A stretch of DNA of 32,996 bases, from contig JARLIG010000002.1 in the NCBI GenBank assembly GCA_031291825.1, positions 1-32,996 on the forward strand. Direction: 5' to 3'. The stretch's first letter is position 1. The number at the start of each line of letters is the position of its first letter. This document shows positions 15,549 to 23,608 of the stretch, piece by piece. The stretch comes from Minisyncoccota bacterium. Its GTDB lineage: Bacteria; Patescibacteriota; Minisyncoccia; Phycocordibacterales; UBA9973. Position numbers and translations under genes: made by a program. The notes beneath the pieces are model-generated. The model was given only the letters and a program-made list of their open reading frames with translations, did not search any database and was not told the DNA's origin.

Positions 15549-16679
15549 ATGAAAGATACCCTAATTAGTGTCCGAAACCGCGCATTGCGGACAGTTTATA
15601 AGTGGATTTTAAAACCCATTCTTTTCCAGTTCGACGCAGAATTGATCCATGATTCGTTTATTAAAATAGGACAAACTATCGGAAAATCTGTTATTACACG
15701 AAAGATATCAAGCTTTTTCTGTAATTACAAAGAATCTTCTTTGGAACAAAATATTGCAAGTCTAAATTTTGTAAATCCACTAGGACTTGCAGCTGGCTTC
15801 GACTATGAAGGAAGATTAACGGAAACCATGCCTGAAATAGGTTTTGGTTTTGAAACTATCGGAACAATTACCAATTATCCTTATGGGGGGAATATTAAAC
15901 CTCGGCTAGGCAGACTACCTAAGTCGCGCTCACTTTTAGTTAATAAGGGGTTTAAAAATCTTGGCATCCATAAAACTTTAGAAAACCTTGTTGGGAAAAA
16001 ATTTAAAATCCCAGTCGGATTAAGTATTGGTGTTACTAATACTTCTTCCCTTTCCAATCAAAAAGAAGCAATTTTAGACATTGTAAATGCATTTAAAGTA
16101 GCCGAAAATTATAAAATTCCTTTTAGCTATTATGAATTAAATATTAGCTGTCCAAATTTACAAACTAGTGTTGAATTTTATTCAGCAACCAATCTAGAAG
16201 AACTTTTAAGTGCCGTAACAAAAAACAAATTAAGTAAACCATTATTTATAAAAATGCCCATAGATAAAACAGATACCGAGGTATTAGAAATGCTAGAAGT
16301 TATTTTAAAATATGGAGTTACTGGTGTAATTTTCGGAAATTTACAAAAAAATAAACAAGACCCAACACTAGACCCTAAAGAAGTAGCTCTGTTTTCCAAA
16401 GGAAACTTTAGCGGAAAACCAACTGAAAAAAGATCTAATGAGTTAATTTCTCTTACTTACAAAACATGTGGCGGTAAAATCATAATAATTGGCTGTGGTG
16501 GAGTATTTAATGCAGATGATGCTTACAAGAAGATAAAGCTCGGAGCCAGCCTCGTACAGCTTATAACGGGCATGATATTTGAAGGTCCACAAGTAATCAG
16601 CGACATAAATCTCGGCCTCGTAAAACTCCTCAAAAAAGACAGCTATAAAAATATCTCCGAAGCAATTGGAAAAGACTAA
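15549..16679 (+). CDS. pyrD: Dihydroorotate dehydrogenase, class-2-like
   Basis: NPLGLAAGFDYEG, KPRLGRLPKSRSLLVNKGFKNLG, ELNISCPN, GCGGVFNADDAYKKIKLGASLVQLITGMIFEGP. Confidence 0.9.
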   Translation: MKDTLISVRNRALRTVYKWILKPILFQFDAELIHDSFIKIGQTIGKSVITRKISSFFCNYKESSLEQNIASLNFVNPLGLAAGFDYEGRLTETMPEIGFGFETIGTITNYPYGGNIKPRLGRLPKSRSLLVNKGFKNLGIHKTLENLVGKKFKIPVGLSIGVTNTSSLSNQKEAILDIVNAFKVAENYKIPFSYYELNISCPNLQTSVEFYSATNLEELLSAVTKNKLSKPLFIKMPIDKTDTEVLEMLEVILKYGVTGVIFGNLQKNKQDPTLDPKEVALFSKGNFSGKPTEKRSNELISLTYKTCGGKIIIIGCGGVFNADDAYKKIKLGASLVQLITGMIFEGPQVISDINLGLVKLLKKDSYKNISEAIGKD

Positions 16680-16686
16680 TTAAATA

Positions 16687-17613
16687 TTAGTTTTGCTGAT
16701 TCAAAACCTCTCTGGTCTTTGGCCCCACCTGTCCATACCCAGCAATACCAGGTTTAGCAATTTTATGTTTGACTTGAAAAACTTCTACTGCCTTCAGAGT
16801 GATTGCACCAAATTGACTATCTTGTTTAAGATTTAAGAATTTTTGAAGTTCTTTTACTTCATTCCCCCTAGAACCTAACTTTAGTAACTTAGTGAATTTA
16901 AATTTAGTTGTTTGTGATGAAGGTGTTTGTGTTAAGTTTGTTGAAATTGTTGTAATATTATTAACACAAGATTCCCCCGTTGTGGTACTAAAACCAGTAG
17001 TTCTATTGTCACAGCCAGAAAGATTTGCGGGAGGCGGAGTTGTTGGAGCAACTGTTGGCAGTAGCGGAGTTGTGGGAATAATAGCTGGAATAACCATAGC
17101 TGGTGTAGTAGTTGGTGGAACATAAGTTAACTGCCCTCCACCACTGCCTTGAGGAGATCTAAGTGACATGGGACGCCAGTCTGTTTCAACATCACAATTA
17201 GCACAATCAAAAGAAATGCGTCCCGCAGTAGTGTCAGCATCTCCAATTATACCAGTAAATTTACCCGAACTATTTATTTCTGCCCCAGAGAAATTAATCC
17301 AACCCACATTCTGACCCCAAGCGTAACCCGAGAGATTTCCACTACCATCGTTAACTACTCCACCCATGTTTGGATTTAAGTTAATCCACCCATAGGTTTG
17401 AGACCAGATGTTTCCAGTAAGACCAGCATCAGTGACCGTTACATCATTATTGGCAGTAAAGTTTATCCAGGCCAAATTTTCTCCCCAGGCTAGGTTGTGA
17501 GTAGGATCTATGGTGCCATTGGTTGTGGAAGCAGAAACGAAAAAAGGAAATAAAAATATAATGAAAAATATTATATAAACACTATATTTCTGTTTTTGAT
17601 TAATCATAAACAA
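16687..17613 (-). CDS. Secreted protein with GWINF-type repeats and a C-terminal peptidoglycan-binding domain
   Basis: Signal peptide; AWGENLAWINF / IWSQTYGWINL / AWGQNVGWINF repeats; Pro/Thr linker; LKLGSRGNEVKELQKFLN...FGAITLKAVEVFQVKH. Confidence 0.82.
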   Translation of the reverse strand: MFMINQKQKYSVYIIFFIIFLFPFFVSASTTNGTIDPTHNLAWGENLAWINFTANNDVTVTDAGLTGNIWSQTYGWINLNPNMGGVVNDGSGNLSGYAWGQNVGWINFSGAEINSSGKFTGIIGDADTTAGRISFDCANCDVETDWRPMSLRSPQGSGGGQLTYVPPTTTPAMVIPAIIPTTPLLPTVAPTTPPPANLSGCDNRTTGFSTTTGESCVNNITTISTNLTQTPSSQTTKFKFTKLLKLGSRGNEVKELQKFLNLKQDSQFGAITLKAVEVFQVKHKIAKPGIAGYGQVGPKTREVLNQQN

Positions 17614-17679
17614 TAAAAATCAATTTATTACTACTCTGTATTATTGTGTTTCCGTAATTCCATGCGACTAAAACCATAT

Positions 17680-20643
17680 TTAATAGCTTTGACAACTAAA
17701 ATTTACCACATCCCCACTTACTGTTGTCCCTGATAGTGTTGCTGTGGATGTTGTTGAAGCAGATTGGTGAATAACATCTGCTGGAGTGGTTAAGTCGTTT
17801 GCTGTACAAGACCAGCCGTTGGGAACGGTGCCAGAAAGTCCTGTTGCTCCATTGAAAGTTAAAGCCACAGTGCAAGTTCCTGTTGTACCTGAAGCATAAC
17901 TTCCGGCCTTTGCGCCACCTGTAGCTGAAGTAGCTGAACATCCTGACATGGTAAATAATGTTCCTAGGTCTACTCCCATGTTGTTCTGAAAAGAACTTGC
18001 TGTAACTGTTCCGAGCAAATCTACTGATCCAGTACCATTACCAGTCAAATCATTACCAGTGATGGTTGCACTCGTAAGTGTCTTACTGGTATTTATATAT
18101 AACCCATATTTTTGATAATTACTTCCTGTATCATCATAGGCGCGATTACCTTCAATGATAATATCGCTTATGTTGCTATCTATAGAAATTCCAGCTTGTC
18201 TATATGCTGTTCCAGTTGTAAGTCCATTATCAGTTAAAATGTTATTAGCTATAATTACATTACTAGCAGGATTTTCAAATGCAATTCCTGGACCTCCATT
18301 ATTAGATATAGTATTTCCATTTATGTTTACACCACTCATTGCCGTTCCAGTTGTTTTACCATAAATACCGATTCCACACCCAGAACATAATTGTCCATTG
18401 CCGACAGTTTTATTTATAACATTTCCACTAATAGTTAAATTGGCTTTTAATGTTCCAGAAGGAGCTGCTCCAGAATAATCAACTAAAACACCACCTGCTG
18501 TAGCAGAGATATAATTTCCTGCGATAACTGACTGAACTCCAGCACCAGAATTAAGAGTTCCACCATCTTGATTGATTCCATACCATGCTTGACTATTTCC
18601 ATTTCCAGTAATTGTATTACCTGTAATAGTCATTCCTATGCTACCAGAATTTCCTATCCCTCCTGTTGGCGTTCCATCAGATGAAGTGCTTAAAGAACCT
18701 TCAATAATCGTGTTACCTGTTACTGTTGCCGAACCTACTAATGTTGATGAACTTTGAGCTTCTAAAAATATTCCATAGTGAGCTGGATTGACAATGTAAT
18801 TATTAGAAAGAACATAACCCTCTTTGTTGCTTCCCGAAACACCTTCACCGATACCATTACCTCCAGCACCATTCACCGCAAGACGACCACAATTATAAAG
18901 CATATTATTTGTAACAATTGAACCCATAGCTCCATCTGTTGCAACACAAGTTGCTGGAGAATTTATTATTTCCATGTGGTCAACTACGGATTCTTGTGAA
19001 CTTTGAAATAAAATTGCTTTTGCACTTACTGAATAAGTTGCATCAGTTGCAGCTGTTAGGTCAATAGTAAAATCACGCCATTGATTATTTATTAGCGTTA
19101 CAAGTTTAGGATATACACCCCCATTAGTCACAAAAGCTCCATTTGTCATATCAGAAGTTGAAATCCATTTCACAATAGATTTTCCAGCACCAAGACCAAC
19201 AAAACTGACATTGTTGTCTACAATTATAGAACTACTAATAACACACATTCCTAAGGGAAATGTTACAACCCCACCACCAGTTGTAGAAACTGTGGAAGCT
19301 ACCGCTGCTGTGTCAGTGGCTTGAATAGCTGCTGTATCGTCAGTGCCAAAAGTCGCCATAGCAGTACCAGCGGAATTGGCGTATATCATATTGGTATTCA
19401 AAGTCGCATTACCACCAGATACACTAATAATTGTGGTATTTATAGGATTAACAAAAGTAACGCTGGTACTAGGAGAGCCGCTCATTAGATATTTACTTAA
19501 TTGAACCCCACTAGAAGCTCCAGTATAAACAGCGGTAAATCCATCTTGAACAAGCGTTCCAGGTGCTATGGTTGAACCTACAACTTGTTGTCCAACAAAG
19601 ATACCAGTTCCATTAGGCAGACCACTTACAAAATTAGAATAAGTTGCTGCAGTCTTTGTTACTGATGTTCCAGCATAAATTGTGATAAGTTTTCCAATAT
19701 CTTTTCCTGTAAATTGATAAGAAGCACTTGAAATTACGGGGCTACCAGATGTAGTTGTAATATCAGTAAGAGTTTGACCATCACATTTTGCTCCATAATT
19801 AGTAACATACAATCTTGGTAATCCTTGAAGGTTTGCCAAGGCTGCCTGTGCCGAAGTTGCGCCTGTGCCACCACCAGATATATTAAGAAGATTGCCAGGT
19901 CCATAACTACCACCTGAAATTGTCATATCTCCACTTCCAAGAATAGAATTTCCATTAATGGTCTTAATATTAGTTCCAGAAGTAAGTGCATCCTGTTTTA
20001 AAGCCAATTGATCATACAAAAGTTTAGCGGAAGGATATTGAGTGTCTGTGGAAGAACTAGAGATAGAAGTAACTTTGCTGGCAGAATCTTCTGGAACATA
20101 GCCAATGTTAGTATTTAAGGTATTCCAATTAGCTGTTGTTTGTCCAGGAGCATCTATGTTAGCAATGATCGTATTACCAACTACTTCTGAAATTCCTCCG
20201 AGGGTTCCAGCTACTGAAAGTACCCAAGTATCTCCTTTTTTTACAGACCCATCATCAGCAGAGCCTCCAGTGGAGGGAAAAATATTACTGGAAGCATCAT
20301 AAGCACCTCGATAATTCAAAAGTCCAGACACCAAACTATCGGCATAATCTTTAACAGCTTTGACACTGGGATATTTAGTATCAGAAGTACCGTCAGCAAT
20401 TACACTAGTGGATTTATTTATCGTATCTTCTTTCCCAGCTATGGCTGCTGCTACATCCGATGCTCCGTAAAGTTGTACAGTACAATCAGGATCAGATGGA
20501 AGACAATTAGGGGTTAAGGTTTGACCTGGGATATATAATGGAGATGCATAGATAACACCACCTCCACAAAAAATCAAGAAAAAAACAAAAGTTAATTGTA
20601 TAAAAGAGTGAAAATTAGAAGTATGAAATATTTTTTTACTCAT
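17680..20643 (-). CDS. Large secreted beta-helix surface protein with phage-tail-fibre-like N-terminal segments
   Basis: N-terminal TM/signal; LTPNCLPSDPDCTV; GTSDTKYPSVKAVKDYAD; GGGTGATSAQAALANLQGLPR; repeated ITGNTI / ISGNVI / INGNTISNN beta-helix coils. Confidence 0.85.
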   Translation of the reverse strand: MSKKIFHTSNFHSFIQLTFVFFLIFCGGGVIYASPLYIPGQTLTPNCLPSDPDCTVQLYGASDVAAAIAGKEDTINKSTSVIADGTSDTKYPSVKAVKDYADSLVSGLLNYRGAYDASSNIFPSTGGSADDGSVKKGDTWVLSVAGTLGGISEVVGNTIIANIDAPGQTTANWNTLNTNIGYVPEDSASKVTSISSSSTDTQYPSAKLLYDQLALKQDALTSGTNIKTINGNSILGSGDMTISGGSYGPGNLLNISGGGTGATSAQAALANLQGLPRLYVTNYGAKCDGQTLTDITTTSGSPVISSASYQFTGKDIGKLITIYAGTSVTKTAATYSNFVSGLPNGTGIFVGQQVVGSTIAPGTLVQDGFTAVYTGASSGVQLSKYLMSGSPSTSVTFVNPINTTIISVSGGNATLNTNMIYANSAGTAMATFGTDDTAAIQATDTAAVASTVSTTGGGVVTFPLGMCVISSSIIVDNNVSFVGLGAGKSIVKWISTSDMTNGAFVTNGGVYPKLVTLINNQWRDFTIDLTAATDATYSVSAKAILFQSSQESVVDHMEIINSPATCVATDGAMGSIVTNNMLYNCGRLAVNGAGGNGIGEGVSGSNKEGYVLSNNYIVNPAHYGIFLEAQSSSTLVGSATVTGNTIIEGSLSTSSDGTPTGGIGNSGSIGMTITGNTITGNGNSQAWYGINQDGGTLNSGAGVQSVIAGNYISATAGGVLVDYSGAAPSGTLKANLTISGNVINKTVGNGQLCSGCGIGIYGKTTGTAMSGVNINGNTISNNGGPGIAFENPASNVIIANNILTDNGLTTGTAYRQAGISIDSNISDIIIEGNRAYDDTGSNYQKYGLYINTSKTLTSATITGNDLTGNGTGSVDLLGTVTASSFQNNMGVDLGTLFTMSGCSATSATGGAKAGSYASGTTGTCTVALTFNGATGLSGTVPNGWSCTANDLTTPADVIHQSASTTSTATLSGTTVSGDVVNFSCQSY

Positions 20644-20736
20644 ATTAGAAATTAACTATTTTAATAGTAACTTTGTTCATCATACTCCCTCATCAGAACT
20701 TTAGCAAATGGAAATTGATATAAATAGAAAGTAGCT

Positions 20737-20767
20737 CCAGACGTTGGACGTCTGGAGGTTTATCCAC
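20737..20767 (-). repeat. 31-nt interspersed repeat copy 2 (inverted relative to 2627-2657)
   Basis: CCAGACGTTGGACGTCTGGAGGTTTATCCAC, exact reverse complement of copy 1; ends 2 nt from the glycerate kinase stop codon. Confidence 0.9.
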
Positions 20768-20769
20768 AC

Positions 20770-22119
20770 TTAGTTTTTAGTCAGTAAAATCATCAAATCG
20801 GAAACATTGGCACCAGTGGGGCCGGTCATGATTATGTCCCCTGTTTTTTGGAAGAAATCATAGGAATCAAAACGAGTGGCGTAATCGTTCACGTCCAAAC
20901 CGAACTTAACTATTTTTTCCATCGTACTTTTATCCACAATCGCTCCAGCCGCATCGCTATTATCCATCCCGTCAGAACCAAATGAAATGAAAACAGAATC
21001 GTCTTTTACAAGTTTCATTTTAACTGCTTCAAGTCCCATATGTAAATTTCTGCCACCCTTGCCAGCATTTTTAGGAACAACAACGCGTGGTTCACCTGCA
21101 GCTAAGGTCACAGACGTTGGACGTCCGCCCTGCTGACGTACAACGTCTCCAGGCGCAGAGACGTTGTACACCTGCTTTAGCAGATGTCCAACGTCTGAAA
21201 CGTTTCCAAAAATTTTCTCAAGCGCCTTATCCACTTCATCATAAAGTTCAGTTGAAACAATATTAACTTTCAATCCAAGTTCTTCAGACTTTTTTTCCAT
21301 CGCCTCCACAGCAGTTTTATTGGAAACTAAAACAAAATTGTGAACCTTTTCAAAATATTTATCTTCTTTAGGCGTCTCAATTAAATCAAATTCCCCTAAA
21401 TTATTTTCTGCGATAATTTTCTCCACATCAGACACTGTCGTATCGTCTTTATAAGTTGCCCCAGAGGCAACGTTTTTAAATATATTCCCTGGCACGTCGG
21501 AAAAGATAAGCCCAACCACAGTCGCTGGATAAGCAATTTTTGCCAGTCCTCCGCCTTTCAAAAGAGACAAGTGTTTTCTGATCGTATTCATCTCCGAAAT
21601 TGTGCCCCCAGTTTTTAAAAATTCATCGTAAAGCTTGGCGCCTTGTATATATTCACTTTCTGGATAACAAAGAAGAGCTGAGCCACCCCCAGAAACAAGC
21701 ACAATGATTAAATCTTCCTCGGTAGAATCCTTAATTATTTCATATATTTTTTTCCCAGCCACCACATTTGCATCAGTGGCCCTCGGATGTGTGCCTGCAA
21801 AAGTTTCAATATATTTGCATTCAACTTTTTCCAAGCCGATAACTGCGCCAGAAGTAATCTTGTCTCCTAAAATTTTCTCCAAAGCTAAAGCAGCCTGGCA
21901 AGATGACTTTCCAAAACCAACAACCTTTATTTTTTTAAATTTTGCTAAATCAAAATCTTCTCCTTGAATAGAAAGTTTTTCTCCGCTAAGAACGACCAAA
22001 GATGCGATAACATTTTCCGTCTTTATAGCGTCCAACCCAGACTCTATTATTTCTAACGCTATTTTACGGTTTAGAGTTATAGCCAAGGTATCCCAATTTT
22101 TAATCCAGTGTCCATCCAT
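20770..22119 (-). CDS. Glycerate kinase (DUF4147/MOFRL type, putative glycerate 2-kinase)
   Basis: VVGFGKSSCQAALALEKIL, VSGGGSALLCYP, MNTIRKHLSLLKGGGLAKIAYPA, GKGGRNLHMGLEA, SFGSDGMDNSDAAGA, DSYDFFQKTGDIIMTGPTGANVSDL. Confidence 0.93.
   Translation of the reverse strand: MDGHWIKNWDTLAITLNRKIALEIIESGLDAIKTENVIASLVVLSGEKLSIQGEDFDLAKFKKIKVVGFGKSSCQAALALEKILGDKITSGAVIGLEKVECKYIETFAGTHPRATDANVVAGKKIYEIIKDSTEEDLIIVLVSGGGSALLCYPESEYIQGAKLYDEFLKTGGTISEMNTIRKHLSLLKGGGLAKIAYPATVVGLIFSDVPGNIFKNVASGATYKDDTTVSDVEKIIAENNLGEFDLIETPKEDKYFEKVHNFVLVSNKTAVEAMEKKSEELGLKVNIVSTELYDEVDKALEKIFGNVSDVGHLLKQVYNVSAPGDVVRQQGGRPTSVTLAAGEPRVVVPKNAGKGGRNLHMGLEAVKMKLVKDDSVFISFGSDGMDNSDAAGAIVDKSTMEKIVKFGLDVNDYATRFDSYDFFQKTGDIIMTGPTGANVSDLMILLTKN
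21111..21197 (-). repeat. 87-nt nested palindromic element, in frame inside glycerate kinase
   Basis: CAGACGTTGGAC...GTCCAACGTCTG outer arms (12 bp), GTACAACGTCTC...GAGACGTTGTAC inner arms (12 bp); 29 codons; outer arm shares CAGACGTTGGACGTC with the intergenic repeats. Confidence 0.85.
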
Positions 22120-22120
22120 A

Positions 22121-23074
22121 TTATTTAACTAAATTGATTGGTGCACCCGAGATAAAATTCTTTATATTATCTACCGACGTCTGCATAATCCGCAACTCCG
22201 CTTCTTTTGTATTGAAGGCTATGTGTGGAGTCATTACGACGTTTGGCATATCGAGCATCGGGATAGTGTCTCCTTTTTTAATTAATCTTTCTCCCTCTAA
22301 GACATCTAGTCCAGCGCCAGCAATTGTTCCATTTTTCAAACTAGAAATTAACGCTTCACTATCCACCAACTCTCCACGCGCAGTGTTTATCAAATATGCA
22401 CCTTTTTTAAATAAAGAAATATTTTCTTTATTAATTAAATGATGATTTTCTTTGGTGTAGGGAGCATGCAATGTGACAATGTCAGCTTGCGCTAAAATAT
22501 CTGGCAAATTTCCATAAGTAAAATTATTTTCTTTGGCAAAGGCTAAATCAGGGTACATATCATAAGCTACGACATTCATACCAAAACCACGCGCAATGTG
22601 AATAACATTCTTTCCAATTTTTCCAGTTCCAATCACGCCAAGTGTTTTTCCACTCAAATCAAAACCTTTAGAATTTGCAGGAACAGTATAATCACCATTT
22701 TCTTTTAAACCCAAAGTAGCTTCGCGAACCTTCCTCGACAAAGTTAAAATCAAAGCAAAAGTAAATTCTGCTACCGTCTCTGAACCATAGGCTGGAACAT
22801 TGCAAATTTTTATATTTTTAGTATGCGCATAAGCTACATCAATATGGTCAAAACCAGTCGAACGTGTGACGATTGCTTTTAAATTCGGCAAGAAATCAAT
22901 CACATTTTTAGTTATCATCGAATTGGTAAAAATACAAACGATATCAGCATCTTTGGCCTCAGCAATATTGCTTTCACTTAATTTTTCTTCGGAGAGAGTT
23001 ATATCTATGCCAGCTAAAAGTTCTAAAAAAATAGCTTGTTCCGATTTTGGAACCTCAAAAAGTATTATTTTCAT
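22121..23074 (-). CDS. D-isomer-specific 2-hydroxyacid dehydrogenase
   Basis: RSTGFDHIDVAYA, GKTLGVIGTGKIGKNVIHIARGFGMNVVAYD, LINTARGELVDSEALI, GAGLDVLEGE, MTPHIAFNTKEA. Confidence 0.93.
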   Translation of the reverse strand: MKIILFEVPKSEQAIFLELLAGIDITLSEEKLSESNIAEAKDADIVCIFTNSMITKNVIDFLPNLKAIVTRSTGFDHIDVAYAHTKNIKICNVPAYGSETVAEFTFALILTLSRKVREATLGLKENGDYTVPANSKGFDLSGKTLGVIGTGKIGKNVIHIARGFGMNVVAYDMYPDLAFAKENNFTYGNLPDILAQADIVTLHAPYTKENHHLINKENISLFKKGAYLINTARGELVDSEALISSLKNGTIAGAGLDVLEGERLIKKGDTIPMLDMPNVVMTPHIAFNTKEAELRIMQTSVDNIKNFISGAPINLVK

Positions 23075-23097
23075 AAATTTATTATACTCCCGATATT

Positions 23098-23472
23098 TTA
23101 TTTAAACAAATTCTTGAAAAAACCGACAAATCCTGAAGGAGTAGGAGGCGGAGTCGAGGTTGCGGCATTGTTATCTAAAACCACAATTTCACTTTCGCCT
23201 GCTTTCGCTAAACCGAAGTTTTCTCGGAAAATTTCTTCTTTGCCTTGGTCAGTGTTTAAATTATTTATATCAGCTGTTAATTTTTCCTTTTGCTGGTTGA
23301 GCGCGGTGATTTGATTCTGCACGACTTGTTTGTTCTTCGCGGTTTCCTCCATTTTGTTCCATAGACCCCAGATGTTCCAAGCAAAAAACACAATCAAAAT
23401 TCCCAAGCATATCAAAAATGGTTTTGATTGAAACATATTTCGCCAGACCCGCTTTCGTTGAAAATTTCTCAT
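23098..23472 (-). CDS. Septum formation initiator (FtsB/DivIC)-like protein
   Basis: Single TM followed by a coiled coil (NKQVVQNQITALNQQKEKLTADINNLNTDQGKEEIFRENFGLAKAGESEIVVL). Confidence 0.78.
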   Translation of the reverse strand: MRNFQRKRVWRNMFQSKPFLICLGILIVFFAWNIWGLWNKMEETAKNKQVVQNQITALNQQKEKLTADINNLNTDQGKEEIFRENFGLAKAGESEIVVLDNNAATSTPPPTPSGFVGFFKNLFK

Positions 23473-23491
23473 ATTGTGATATATTAAGTAT

Positions 23492-23605
23492 ATGCTTTTT
23501 AATAAAAAACATCAAAAGAAAATACAAATTATCTGGATGGTACTAAGTATTTTAATGGTACTCGGAATGATTTTGCTTTATATTCCTAGCTTTAGACCTC
23601 AATAG
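23492..23605 (+). CDS. 37-aa putative membrane microprotein MLFNKKHQKKIQIIWMVLSILMVLGMILLYIPSFRPQ
   Basis: ATG...TAG filling the gap between divergent/convergent neighbours; Lys-rich N-terminus plus one TM helix. Confidence 0.5.
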   Translation: MLFNKKHQKKIQIIWMVLSILMVLGMILLYIPSFRPQ

Positions 23606-23608
23606 TCT

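Noticed and set aside
16665-16705. Bidirectional terminator between pyrD and the secreted protein gene (ACTAAT-TAAAT-ATTAGT)
   Set aside because: Only a 6-bp AT-rich stem with a short T-run; too weak to call as a feature.
16892-17125. ORFs overlapping the Pro/Thr-rich linker of the secreted protein
   Set aside because: Low-complexity codon bias opens alternate frames; no independent support.
17680-20643. Possible prophage, based on tail-fibre-like sequence
   Set aside because: No capsid, terminase, portal, integrase or lysis genes nearby; neighbours are housekeeping genes.
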